A DNA stretch of 64,000 nucleotides from Anaeramoeba flamelloides (lineage: Eukaryota > Metamonada > Anaeramoebidae). The notes beneath the pieces are model-generated. The model saw only the letters and a program-made list of their open reading frames with translations, did no database searches and had not been told where the DNA came from. Each line of letters begins with the position of its first letter. Position 1 is the first letter of the stretch. The stretch is from positions 14,346,501-14,410,500 of the forward strand of contig JANTQA010000012.1 in NCBI GenBank assembly GCA_027625915.1, given 5' to 3'. A program made the position numbers and the translations under genes. Below, one piece after another: positions 50,126-62,913 of the stretch.

Positions 50126-50960
50126 TTAAAAATCTTCATCTTGTTTAAAAAAATCTTTAACAAAAGATTTATAAAAAATATCTGAAGTATTTTTTGAATA
50201 AGAAGTACAAATTGGAGATATTGATATAGGATAGCCTGTAGGTATATCACAAGCTTGATTTTGCAAATTTCTTAATACATTTTCGCATCTTTGGATACTG
50301 CCTCTTTCTGCATTTAAATTTTTCAAATATACCAATTCTTGTATTTGACTGGACCATAACCCTCTCACACATTCTTTATTTATTTTCACGGCTGTCCATT
50401 TGATATGTCTCAATTCCAATTGCAAGACATAATATGACGCCCCGCGCTCGTCCCTATCTTCTGTTTGTCTTCTTAATGACAATAAACTAGATTTTTCCTT
50501 GATTATTCCCTTTCTCCATTCTGGATCTGTTTCTGCACAGATGACTGTTAGATCTTCGAGGTCTTCTAAAGCGCCAAAGAGGTTTTTGGGCTCATTGTAT
50601 TCCTCTGGGCTAATAAAGTAATATTGGAATAAACTTAATGAGACCTTGGATGCCTTTCCAATTACCTTTTCTAGCATTGAAATATCGGTTACAATCCAGT
50701 CGTCTTTAGGATTTAGCCGCAAATCACCTTTAAATAGAGCATAATATTTATCCAAGAAGCTATTGGTTCGGTATCGATTGTTTGTTGTTAAACTAGCCGA
50801 GGCTAAAACCCTTCTAGCTGCTACGGCTATGGCAAAACACAAATTTAAAACCAAAGGTGCAATTGGTATTTCGTCTTTTTTATTTTGATTTAAATTGTTG
50901 TCCTGATCATCGGAATCAATATCATCAGTATCACTACTATCTTTATTCTCATCATTTTGT

Positions 50961-50994
<34 letters not shown>

Positions 50995-53900
50995 CATTTA
51001 AATTATGGAAATTATCATTGTTATTACCTTTATTATTCAATTTATTTAATTGTTGCCATTCATCTAAAGAAATATATTGCACCTGCTCATTTTCTGGTAA
51101 TTTGGAATTATATTTTTCAACACAATATCTAATAAAATCACCATAAACCCTTTCAAAGGATCTTGCTGTAATACCCTGGAAAGCCAAATCAAAATCTTCG
51201 TCAACTCTTTGAGAAAAAGTTAAAATGTCACCATCAACGTAATTTGGATCATGGAAATTGAAAATCGATTGTATAACTGTATCATTTTTAATTAAACTTA
51301 AAACGTTAGTTTTAGTAAACAGATAATAAATAGCAGACGATACATAATATTTTAATAAAACCTTTCTAGAATCATACATTTCAAAATTATGCTCAGCTGG
51401 GTTCATTAGCACATTATAACTCCTACAAATCAAGCCTTTATTTATAACTTCCCAAGTTCTCCACCGATGGAAAAATAAATATTTGAATGACAAAATTGGG
51501 AAATTTGGTAAAAGATAATTTTCATCAGAATTATCTGCTGTTGCCTTTACTTCTTCAATTTCTCTTTCTTGACAATAGGTGCCTCTAAATTCTAATCCCC
51601 GGAGTTGGTAACAGCAGAAACCATTGCCTAAGCTAGAAATATGCAGCAGCGCTGTTAACTTTTCGTGTGATAATAAAAATACATCTCCTTGATTAACTTT
51701 GCCTAATCTACCGAATTTGATATCGTCGTAGAGAGTATCCCTAAGGGAAACGTATAGGTGATCATAAAAAATGGAATTTAAATTGTTTAAATTTGCAGAG
51801 CTGCCAGCATCTAAACTTAAAGTTTTGCTTAATTTCATATTCGAGGCATCCATCCGTCTCGTTCTATAGGATTTTTCCCAATATCTTACAGCTCTAGGAT
51901 ATGACAATAGGAACCAACCGGACCCAATAAATGGGCTTAGTGGCATTGAAAAAATGGTCGAAATGAAAATGGTAACAGCAGTTAATGCGGTGTGAGCAAT
52001 AGACAACACAGATAAAATCACATGGGCAAATGAGGCAATGGCTAGGGTCCAGGGCGCATTATAAATAAAAAGAAATCTGCATTTTAAGAAGGCTTCATTT
52101 AATCTTTCAATCAAATATTGTACCAAAAGTAAATTAATTAAATCAAATTCACTTATATTTTTATAATCATATCGAAAAAATAAGAGTAAAAAAAATAATA
52201 TTTTATAATGCTCTTGCCCATTGTTAAATCCAGATCTTACAAATTTAATAATCGCGAAAATGCTTAATAATATTGTAACATGGATTCCAAATAAATCAAT
52301 TGATTCATTAATAGATTGACTGATGGCACTTAACCCAATAACTGGGAAGATTATAAATTTTTCAAATAAAATGAAAAATCTATAGATCCTTTCAAATAAT
52401 AACTTTCGAGCAGGGCCATCGGGCTCAAAATTTTCATCTTCATCTAAAGATCTTAGTATGGGATCACTAAAAATCATAAATGGGAAGGATTTTCTTGATT
52501 GATTAATTATGTAATGGCCAATAAATCCAGTGGATATTCCAATTATTTGGAAGGTTAAATAAAAATCCGAATTTTGAAATATTTTACTAAATTGAAGAAC
52601 AAAATAGATAATGAAGAGTATCAATGAATGCAAGATATCTATTAAAAATTTTTTTATTGGCAAAAAATCAAATTTATCTTCTGGTTCCAAATCTTCTTTT
52701 ACAAGGGCGTCATATTTCCTAATAATTAACTTTTTATAATATTTTGGATCAGTTGGGCAAATACTTAGGAAATATGAAAAAAAGATTAATAATCCAGTAA
52801 ATAAATAAAATTTATAATCATCATTATTAGCATTGTTTTCTGTATTTGGATCAATTAATATAATACCAACACCATACATGATACCAATAACAATTAAATC
52901 AAGAATAACAGATAAAATTGAGGAAAATATTGAAATTGCAGCCTATAGTTGAAAATAAAATCACATGGAATAGAATAGAATGGAATTGAATAAAATAGAA
53001 TAAAATAAAATAAAAAATAATAGAGAAAATAAATAATAATCGTTATCGGTTTATATAAGTTTTGAGAAATCAATAATATTGTGAAATGGTTAATATTTGT
53101 AATAATAATTGAGTATGAAAAGACAATTGTTTTTTTTTTTTTTGATTTAAAATATAAATATCTCTTAATCAGATAGAAAAAGTTGACAATTTGTAAATGT
53201 ACAAAGAATAAAAATAAAAAAAAAAAAAGAATTTATTAGTAAAAGGATCTATTAGAAAAAAATTGAGAATAATGGAACTATTGATAAAATGAGAAAGTTG
53301 TAATTATTTAATTGATGAGAAGAATTTTTTTATGATAAATTTGTTTACTTTTTTTTTTTTTTTTTTTAATTATGATTTTGCAAGAAAATGATTTCTATTA
53401 ATTTCAATTTTATTTTAAAAATTTTAAAAGATTTTTTGATTTTGGAAAATTTCACGAGGTGTTTTTAAAAATACGCTTAAATTCGGGAGTTTACATAACA
53501 GGCGAAAAACCTCAAATTTTTCTGAAAATTATTCTTCTCATTTTTTATGAAAAGAATTGGTATATTGTTAGTACATAACATTTCTTACCATATCTAGACG
53601 GTATTTAAAAAAAAGCGAGAAAATTACATTGCAATAACAATTTTTAATTGTATAACGATAATGAAAATTTTGATATGGCATTTTGTCATCTCTATGTTAT
53701 TTTATTTTTGAGGTTGATTCATATTGATACTGTTAAGTTACATGAGAAGATAATGTAGTGTTAATTGGGGGGGTATGTCAGGGTCAAATAAGGTTCTTTT
53801 CAAAGTATCTGTTATCTTTTTAATATATTTGAATATGTTAGGTATTATTAGTTAAGGTTTATGTTATGACAAGGTTGTGTAAGAATGGTAAAACATGTTT

Positions 53901-56900
53901 GAGTTGGGTAGGATATACCTGGTGGGTTAAGTACAATAGCTTTTATGATATTATGGATAAATAAGGTAATGTTTGGATTCGCACGTGTATGTAAATGTGG
54001 GTATGTGTAAGATTTGATATTAGTCTATTTTTTTTTTTTTTTTGAAAGTTCATAAAGATTACAAAATTGTAATTAGGATGAAAAAATGCCATATCAAAAT
54101 TTTCAGTATTGTTATACAATTAAAAATTATCATTGCAATGTCATTTTCTCGCTTTTTTTAAAATACCGTCTAGATATGGTAAGAAATGCTATGTACGTTC
54201 AATATACCAATTCTTTTCATAAAAAATGAGAAGAATAATTTTCAGAAAAATTTGAGATTTTTCGCATTTTGCAATTTTTCGAATTTTGTGCTTTTGGCCT
54301 TAAACTCAAAAAAATATCAAAAAATTTTTGGTTAAATTTCCTTTTTTAAAAATCTTGATGAATCTTTTTTCAAAACATTTCATATCAAAGAACATTTCGA
54401 AAATAATTTTTTTTACAAATGTGTCTTTACTGTCAAATCTAAAGCCAGTAAATTTTCAAAACCAGGTAATTCCATTTTTCTGATCAATTGAAAATATTAG
54501 TAAAATGTCAAAAATCTACTCCCATTTTAAAAGACAAATAATCCAATTAACAAGCAACTTATAACCATCCCAATTGGGATATTGGTTAAATATTCTGAAT
54601 CCAACATTTTTAACTCTTTGGTGAATTCAGAAATCAAAAAAATCCAAAATTTGTAAAATTAATTGAGAAAATGACTGAAAATTGAAAATCAAATTTATTC
54701 TGATTTCCTTTAGATAAATTCTAAATTTATTAGAAATCATCTATATAAAAATTATTTTGTTGTTGCATTTATGAAATAAGAGTTTTATTTACCTTATATC
54801 TTTCTTTTAATAATTTTTTCAAAATTTTAAATTTCTATTGGGAACCTTAGAGGATTTATTTTTTTTACAAAATGGTTTTCTTAATTTCATGAAAATTCGC
54901 AATAATCAAACACCTCTCTCAAATTCAAATTTTTTCAAATATTTCAAAATGATGAAAATGTTTTTTATTTTAAAATTTAAAATCAAAAGTAGATTTTCAT
55001 TTTCAGTCATTTTCTCAATTAATTTTACAAATTTTGGATTTTTTTGATTTCTGAATTCACCAAAGAGTTAAAAATGTCGGTTTTAGAATATTTAACTAAT
55101 ACCCCAATTGGAATGGTTATAAGTTGCTTGTTAATTGGATTATTTGTCTTTTAAAATGGGAGTAGATTTTTGACATTTTACTAATATTTTCAATTGATCA
55201 GAAAAATGGAATTACCTGGTTTTGAAAATTTCCGGGTTTTAGGTTTGATTGTTATATTTAAACCAAAAAAATTCTTAATTAAAAGTGAGTTAAAAAAAAA
55301 TCCATTTCGTTATTATTCTTGAAAAATGGGAATTGATCAAAAACTTGGAAAACATTTTTTGAATTTATCAGTATCAAAATATTTGAATTTTTGAAAAAAG
55401 TCATGAATATTTGTGTTCTGGAATCTGTTTTCTTGGGAGTGGGCTAATGGAGAAAATGTAGTCGGCTTGTATATAATACCAAACAATGGTTAAAAACCGT
55501 CTATGGATTTATTTTTAGAAAGAATTCAAATAAATTTAATTTTTTTAATCCTATCAAAATAAATCAAAATTTAATAATGATTTGATTAAATTATCAAAAA
55601 AGCAAAAATTAGTTTTTTGAAATAATTTATTTCACCTTCACATTTTTAAAACGAAGAATTTCATCACTATCCTATTTTTAGTACAAAAGTTATTAAGATA
55701 CAATCTCTTTTTTTTTTTCATTTTTTGAAATAGATCCATAATTTTAAACATTTACACATTTTGAATGACTCTTTTTTTCAATATTCCGTAAATATTTATA
55801 ATCATGATCCCTAAATTAAATCAATAATTTGCTTTAATTTAGTTTACTCAAAATCGTATTGTTCATAATATCGAAAATTATTTAAAAAACATTTGATATA
55901 ATTCTCAAAAAAAGCTAATATATATGTTTAAAAGGTAAGATAAAAAATGCAAACTTATTCACATAAAAATGATTATTAGCTAATAAAAAGAAAAAAATTA
56001 AAAAAAGATATTCACCAATATTATCGGTTCAAATATAATTTAGCATTTTGAATATTTTTCAAGGATTTGTTGAAGAAAAATACTTGTTTATATGAGAATT
56101 TGATTATTTTTTTATTTTCAAAAGTTTTTTTGTTTTTTTTTTTTATGATTTTCAACTTTCTCTTTTTTTTTAAGTTTTTTATTAGTCACTTTTAAATTTC
56201 TTTACAAATTAAAAAAAAAGTGAAAGATGTAATCCGATGAATATCCCTTGATTCAAATTGCTTCGGATGTAATCTTTGATTTGTATTTCTCTACTATTAT
56301 TACATGCAACCTGACAATTTGAAAATATCCAAAAATCTATTTGATCAAAATAAAAAATTTCATTAAAAATTAGTATTTTGATGTATGTAATTTTAATTGT
56401 ATCAATTAATTTTTAACAGATATCAATTAAAATTTTAATGTCAGTATAGGCCTTTTGAAAATTTTTTAATCACTATCTAGTATTATAAATGTGGAATTAA
56501 AAAAGGCTGATCAATACAGTTTAATAATAATTTTAATTCTAAAATTAAATTGTGTTTTTTTTTTTTTTTTTTGTAATTCCATTTTGATTATATCAAATGT
56601 TTTGCAATAGGCAAATGTTTAAAATCTTGAATGTTGGGTTTTAGTAAGTTTTTTTTTTGGCTGTTTAAAGGGTTATATAAATAATTAGAATGATAATAAA
56701 ATAAAAAGTAACAGTAAACAAAAAAAGAAAGTTTTACCGTTCCTCCCATAAATTGAATATTAAATTGTTCACAAATATACATCAAAAATGTTAAGGGCTG
56801 AGCAAATAAGCCAAATAAAAATATCAATGGTGAAAAAAGTATTATAATCTTGAAGGAATCCAAAATTAGGTTAAAAACCGTATCAAAATGGAATGTTAAA

Positions 56901-59900
56901 GAGTAAAGCTCAATGGAATGGTCTTCTTCTACAGAATCAGCAACTGCGTTAATAATGAGATACAATATTGAAAAAAGCGACAAATAAAACGATCTCGAAT
57001 AAGACACACCTTTCACATTTGGTTCTGGCGATGAACAATCTGGCTGTACACTCTTCAATAAAGAATATAGTCCCGTTGCTATTGTTATACATAAGAAAAT
57101 TCTTTCTGTACCATAAAAATATTCGCTTACAATAAGTGAAACAAATGCAGTTACAGTCGCCAAAAATAGTCCTGTATAGAGTTGTTTTTTATTCCAATCG
57201 CGATCAAAAAGGTTTTCTAAAGTTAATCTATCAATAAACAAGAAATATTCATTGCCAAATAATTTTATTCGAACAAACGACTAAAAACATTTTTTTTTTA
57301 TTTTTTTTATAAATAAATGGAGAAAAAGATATTATTTAAAGGATTAAATACAAATTATTACTTATATTTAATTTTAACAACCAAGAATTTGATAATATTT
57401 AAATCATAGTGATAATATTTTAATTTGAAATTTATAGATTGTTATACAGCATTTTCATTTTGATTGGTAACAAAAAGAATAAAATATTCAATATAATAAA
57501 AAAAAGTTGAATTGATTTTTTTAGCAATTGATAATCTAGTAAGTTTTGCCCACTTTCGGCTGTTATTTCATTTTGTGGATTTTTGTTACCAATACACAAA
57601 TTATTTGTAAAAATCTTTGGAAAACGAAAGTAAAAAATAGAATCTTATATTGCTTCAAACACACTATTAAATCCATACCTGTGATCAAGAAAATTTTGGC
57701 TATAAAAATATACATATTTAATTATTTTTGTGAAATCTAGTGAAAAAATGTTCTTGGTTTTGTAAATGGGATTTGTCAGATAGTATTTCAACATTTATGA
57801 TATTAGCAAATCAAACAAAAATAAATATTTATTTTAAAGGTATGGATTATATCACTGAAATAACTAAAAAAAATTGATCTTTCATTTTCTTTTCCAAAAT
57901 TTGAAAATGCTGTGTAGTCAAAAAAAAAAAAGTTTATTAAAGATTGGTTTTTTTTCCCTAAATTCAAAAGGTTTGTTTTTCAAATCAATTAATTATTTAA
58001 AATGTTTTTAATATTGGCATAATTAGAGAACCATTCAATTTTTTTGAACAAGAAAGTAAAAATGGAATCTATTTTTAATAAAAGGCATTTCCAAAAAAGT
58101 TAGGGTCATTTTTTTTTTATATTTCAAATAATATTTTCTTTGTTGGTAGTTCTATTCATAAATCAGTAATACAAAATTAAGTGAATTTTTAATACTAATT
58201 GAATTAGAGGTTACTAGATATATTTCAAAATATGTTAATCAAAATATTTTTTTTAAAATAAAAATTACACACTTTTTTTGTGCAAAATGAGGTACGGACA
58301 ATTCCAATAAAAACAAGTAATTTGATAAGGATTCAAAGAGATTTTTTAAACAATAAAAATTTTATCTGATTTTTCCTTTCTCTTTGAAATTTTATCAAGA
58401 TTAAATCCCTACAGGAAAAAATTTTTTAATTATCAAAAAGAAAATAATACCAATTTCCACACTTAAAAAATGTCATATAAAATTGTGATCAGAAACTTTG
58501 ATATCTTTGATTTAAAAGTAATTTCTTTCAAAAAAAACGTATTGGATTATTATATAGAATTAATTATTGATAATAATTTTGAATATTTAGCAAGTAATAT
58601 AGGAATTCAAGTTTAATAAAGATATTTTAAAAGTAAAATTTCCCCAATTTTCTGGATATAGCTTTGATATTCAAATTGACAAATAATAAATGTTGTTTCA
58701 AAGTATTATTTCTACTTTTTTGGTAAAGTTATGTTACATTTATTTCAAATTTATCAAGTAATTCTTTAAATCGTAGTTACAGTTGAAAAAGAAAGTCTAT
58801 ACAAATTTTACAGAATATTTTTTTTTTTTTTTTTTGTTGATAACCATAACAACTTTTATATTTTAATAAAGACAAGATTGGGTATTTCAATACATTTTAA
58901 TAACGATTAACAGTACATTTAAGTAAACAACTTTTGTGTGGAGTTTAATAAAAACAAATTGTTAGAAAAAAAATAGTTTCAAATATTGAGTGATTTATTT
59001 TTTTTTATATTCTGGCTAATGCTTTAAATATTGACAAACTCCAAAATATAATTAAGTATTATTATTATTATTTTCTTTTTATTTTTGTAATTTTTCAAAT
59101 ATTCCAACTTGATCACATCTTATCTCGATAATTTTAGATTTTTAATTCCAAAAAGAAAACATTTTCATATGTTTTCATTGAAAATTAAATTTAAATTTTT
59201 TAGCTTTCGTTTCTATTGTTTTTGTAGTGGTGGCATCCTTTTTTCAATCTATAAATTCTTGAAATACTGCTAAAATCCAAAAAAAAATATTCACAAAATT
59301 TTTAGTTCAATTCACATTATAGAAAGTTAAGCCTCTTCTTTCAAAACATTTCATTTCAAAGAATATTTTGAGATCAAATAATTTTACAAAGTATCTTTTT
59401 ATTTAAACCAAACAAATTCTTTCGTTAAGGGACTAGTCTCCATTATTTTTTTTTTGACCAATTTCTAAATAAGGATTCCTTATCTAGAAATATGTTTAAT
59501 ATTGAAAATAAAGAGGGAAATTCAAATCTAAGTAATTGTCAAAAAATTTTCTCAATCTCTATTAAATTTGGGTAAAAAAATTTAATAGAGACTAGTCCCT
59601 TAAGAAAAACGAAAAAAATATGGAATTGTATCAAAAAAGTTGAATACAATTTTTTTGAATTTATCAGCACAAACTAAAAAAAATATTATTAATTTTTTCT
59701 AAAATAGTAACAATAATCGAGATTCAAAATAAACAAATAATAATAAAAAAAAAAACAAAGAAAGTAAAACGAATCTAAAAAATATGTATAATAAATTAAA
59801 AATAAAATTACAGGATCTTCTTCTGGCTGTAAAATTTCTTCATTTTGCCGATTTCCCCCTCTATTATTCAGTAATACAAGTGGTTCTAAATTTCTACTAT

Positions 59901-60168
59901 ATCAAATAAATTTAATAACAAATGTTATCAAAGAAATAAGAAGAATGATTTTAAAAAAAATATCAATTATGAAAAAAATTTTTTACGTATTCCTTTCAGA
60001 TTGTGTAATTAATTGGTTAATTTGTTCAATAGTAAGATCATCCCTCACATAATCAAAAGTGCCAAGATTGTGATTTTGGTTTTGGTTTTGGTTTTGGCTT
60101 TGGTTTTGGCTTTGGTTTTGGGTTTCTAAATTTTCTAATGGATTATCAGATTGGGAATCAATTGTAAC
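50126..60168 (-). CDS. Pecanex homologue, four exons resolved (1208 aa), 5' end incomplete
   Basis: Pecanex proteins are large multi-pass membrane proteins (ER in flies, with effects on Notch signalling). Their biochemical role is unsettled. Exons: 59987-60168, 59812-59896, 56738-57280, 50126-52942; phases 0/2/0/0 agree. The two upstream exons encode a Gln/Asn-rich linker. Exon 3 has ENLFDR, then GLYSLLKSVQPDCSSP (human CQYSLLKSVQPDSSSP). Exon 4 starts AAIS after FMGGT (human FGGNATTS) and carries the pecanex C-terminal domain: GSGWFLLSYPRAVRYWEKSY, LNSIFYDHLYVSL, LRGLEFRGTYCQEREIE, NYVDGD, ALFKGDLRL, VRGLWSSQIQELVYL and GYPISISPICTSYS, all near-identical to animal pecanex. About ten membrane helices are visible. 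A poly-Asn and acidic insert (around 51000) breaks the C-terminal domain. The N-terminal exons with the first helices and start codon were not securely found. Confidence 0.92.
53502..54265. repeat. Inverted repeat with 189-bp arms and a G-rich loop
   Basis: Arms 53502-53690 and 54077-54265 are inverted copies (shared TGATATGGCATTTT, ATACCGTCTAGATATGGTAA-type, AAAATTATTCTTCTCATTTT). The 386-bp loop is rich in G and T on the plus strand and poor in C, unlike its surroundings. No terminal duplication or open frame is evident. Confidence 0.75.
54433..55247. repeat. Inverted repeat with arms of about 255 bp
   Basis: Arms about 54433-54692 and 54990-55247 are inverted copies (ACCAGGTAATTCCATTTTTC, AGCAACTTATAACCAT, CTCTTTGGTGAATTCAGAAA). 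The loop is about 300 bp and A/T-rich. A chance open frame (54838-55047) spans loop and arm and is not a gene. Confidence 0.75.
57281..59811 (-). other. 2.5-kb pecanex intron between linker and membrane exons
   Basis: Donor GTAATT (59811 downward) follows EEDP, and acceptor TTTTTAG (57281-57287) precedes SFVRIKLFG. Both are phase 0, so direct joining works, though a further exon cannot be excluded. It contains the second T1 MITE (59430-59602) and a mariner-like end (58087). Confidence 0.6.
59430..59602. mobile_element. TTAA-target MITE, family T1, copy 2
   Basis: Ends GGGACTAGTCTC are flanked by TTAA on both sides. The body is homologous to 1172-1345 over its full length (GGATTCCTTATCTAGAAA and TTCTCAATCTC-type blocks). 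It sits inside a pecanex intron. Confidence 0.85.
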
Positions 60169-60765
60169 CTGAATTTTTAATTTGAAGTTATTATGTTTTA
60201 TTTTATTTGGATTTTTTTTTTTTTGTTTTATTTTTCAAGAAAAAATAGAAAAAATTAGAATTGAGAATAAAAATAATAATTTAATTTATTTAAATGTTAC
60301 TATTTTTGGATATGTTTTATTTTATGAATTTTGACTTTTTTTTCTAATTATTACTAAAGAATAAAATATTTGTAAATATTTTGTATTTTGATTGCTTTTT
60401 CTTTTTCTTTTTTTTCGTTTCCTATTATTATACCTTCAACTTATTGGTATATTAAATTATGTTTAAAGTTTGTAATTCAAAGAGATTTTTTTTTAAAAAA
60501 AAGAGTTTAAAATTTTAACTCTGATTGTTTATTTCGTTGGTTGCGTTTTTAATCAAGTTATATTTAAAAAACTATGATCAAAAAAAAGTTTTAATTCCAT
60601 TTTTTAAAAGAGTTCTATTGTAAAATTATCAACTGTTTTCAATATAAAGTATTTTTTAAAAATGTTCTCTCGCTTTATAATGTCATTAAAAGTAGTTTTG
60701 AGTGTTTATTCTAGTATTCTTCTCACAAAAATATTTTCAAATTTTTGGATCAGAATCAATTTTTT

Positions 60766-60957
60766 CTATTTTATCAAATTTTTTTTTTTTTTTGTTTTTC
60801 TTTTTCTTTTTCTTCCCCCCCTTTTAAATTTTCTTTTTCTTTCTTTTTGATTTTTTCTTTTTTCTTTGTTTTTTTTTTTAAGAAACTCAAGTTGAAAAAA
60901 TAAGTGATCATATAAAATACCAATAAACCCTAAGAAAATTGTTACAATGTAATACAT
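60766..60957 (-). CDS. Candidate pecanex N-terminal fragment, uncertain
   Basis: An ATG-initiated frame of 63 codons begins MYYIVTIFLGFIGILYDHLF, a plausible membrane helix placed where animal pecanex has its N-terminal pair of helices, and then turns into a Lys/Arg-rich tail. No donor in this frame fits the phase-0 acceptor at 60169, so the fragment may be a chance frame or may need a different exon end. Position relative to pecanex is the main support. Confidence 0.25.
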   Translation of the reverse strand: MYYIVTIFLGFIGILYDHLFFQLEFLKKKNKEKRKNQKERKRKFKRGGRKRKRKTKKKKNLIK

Positions 60958-61600
60958 TTTTAAAATGAATTTAGATATTTATTAGCAAGAAAATTTTCTT
61001 GTTCAACTTTTTTTCAGTGAAAGTCCAGTAATAAAAAATCCATAATACTCTTCAAAAATTGTAATTCACTTTTTTTTAGTTTTTGGTTTTATTTTTTATA
61101 ATTTTTAAAATATCAGGTTTTTATAATTTAGAATGACTAAAAAAAGAATTGTTTATAAGATTTAAATATTAGTTGTTCTTGAATACCAACGAATAAACTT
61201 TTTTTTTTATAATTTATTATTTCAGATTGAGTCACAATTTTTGAAATAGAGTTCATTTTTGAAAATTTTTGTTGCATCTTTTTAAAATTACTTTATATTT
61301 ATTTTATTAATTTATTAGTCAAATAATTTGAAATTAATTTGATGTTTGCTTAATATATATATTTTAATCATTGATATCAAAAGTACAACAAAAGCAATCA
61401 ATTGTTATTGAACAAGCCTAAAAAGACTATATTACACCCATTTAATATCAAGTATAAATTTTTAAAAGAAAAGAAAGAATGAGGTTTCAATTTTTGATGA
61501 AAATTTTGGTGGAAATTATTTTTAAAATAATGGAATTTAATTCAATTTCAAAAAATTTATTAAGGATTTTTTTTTAAATAAAATGTTTTTTTTTCAACTA

Positions 61601-62150
61601 AGCCCCAATTCAAAATTTTTAACACACCAAAATTCAATTTTTGAAAAATAAATCTTATTTAAATGAATTCCCAAATATATGGGAAATACCAAATTAGAAT
61701 CACTAACTAATTGAAATGTTAACAATTATTTATCATTTAAAATACTCACAAAAACAGAAAAGAAATAATTATCAAATCAAAATAAATCAAGGCTGTGTCA
61801 CGAATTTTTGAGAGATCGGAAAACGAAAAATTGTATTTGTAAATTTGTTGAAATTTCATGAACAATTAATCGATCAAATGATTAGATACCATAAAATAAT
61901 TGTATATGATTTTTCTTTTTATTTTGTAAATTCAACTTTAATCTTCTATCAAAGTTTCAAATTTTTTTTTGATTAAAAGAAACAGTTACACGATTCAAAA
62001 AATGAATGGAAAGCAAAAAACAAAAAAGACAAAAAAAAATGATAAAAATATTATGTAAAATCAAAATTATTTTCAAATTGAATGAAAGTGTAGTATTTTG
62101 ATTCTTTTAACTGTTTTAGCTGTGCTCCCAAATTTTTGGATTCTGGTTGA
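61601..62150 (+). mobile_element. Mariner-type MITE, family M3, copy near right end
   Basis: It aligns along its length with 32153-32686 (AATTCAAAATTTTTAACACA, TAATTGAAATGTTAACAATT, AATCGATCAAATGATTAGAT) and ends in an inverted, decayed match. TA flanks both sides. Confidence 0.65.
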
Positions 62151-62808
62151 TATTTGAATTACTGGATTAATAATTTGTTTTTTTCAACATATTCCCTTTA
62201 GGAAGTAGGTACATGTTACCATTTTGAAAAATTTTAATTGCGACAACATTACTGAAAAAAGATTTTTTGAGTGTCACAAGATATTGAAAATTTTAAACTC
62301 AAAATATCAACAACTGTTCTATTTGTGAAAAGAAATAAAGTAAACAAGAGTGGGATCTTTCAATTTTTTGAACATTTTTTTTGATTAAATTTTTGGTTTT
62401 ATTAAATTATGTTTTGGATCTGGAAATGTGTTTAGTTAAACACTTGAAATTATACATCAAATAATCCAAAAAAAAATAGACCCGAGAAGGTGTGTATTTT
62501 CAAACAAATCTTTTCCTTTTCGGAGACCAAAAACACGAAAGATCACCATTCCAAATAAACTTGTTTAAATCAAGAATAAAAAAAAAAATAATTCGATCAA
62601 AGCCTATTTTCGAAGATTTTTTTTCTTTTTCTTTTTAATTTTTATGAATCTCAAACAATTTATCTACCTTGGAATTTCTCGCACCGTTACTATTTATTAT
62701 TATTTAACAAAACTATTTTTTTACATATTTGCTTTCGCAATTCTTTTTTCAAATATTTTTAGCATAATAATTCAAAACAAATAATTTAATTTCAAAGATT
62801 AAAAGAAA

Positions 62809-62913
62809 ATGATTGGATTATCGAAATCAAAAAATACAGTTACAAAAGATAATAAACCCCAAGTAAAAGAAAAAATTGAGAAAAAATTTCAATCAGATTC
62901 AGAATTATTTTGA
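62809..62913 (+). CDS. Small plus-strand open frame, 34 aa, possible first exon
   Basis: The frame reads MIGLSKSKNTVTKDN, continues Lys/Glu-rich and ends SDSELF before TGA. Its composition (GGA, TCG, CCC, GAG codons; mixed charge) is more protein-like than nearby chance frames. Downstream on the same strand an acidic stretch PKLELDELNEN (63021-63056) is followed by a GTAATT donor, and 63197-63213 after TTACAG would close the frame. Exon 1 lacks a clear donor, so the gene model is not resolved. No family is recognised. Confidence 0.25.
   Translation: MIGLSKSKNTVTKDNKPQVKEKIEKKFQSDSELF

Larger units (their letters stand above)
52943..56737 (-). other. 3795-bp pecanex intron with two large inverted repeats
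   Basis: Donor GTAAAA (56737 downward) and acceptor CTATAG (52943-52948) join FMGGT to AAISIF exactly as in the family. The intron holds pentamer-like GAATA tracts (52966-53010), an inverted repeat with a G-rich loop (53502-54265) and a second inverted repeat (54433-55247). Confidence 0.85.

Noticed and set aside
50966-50992. ATT trinucleotide repeat as a microsatellite feature
   Set aside because: It encodes the poly-Asn run of pecanex and is in frame, so it is covered by the gene entry.
50857-51132. Plus-strand frame with a poly-Tyr tract
   Set aside because: Antisense of the poly-Asn insert in the pecanex exon.
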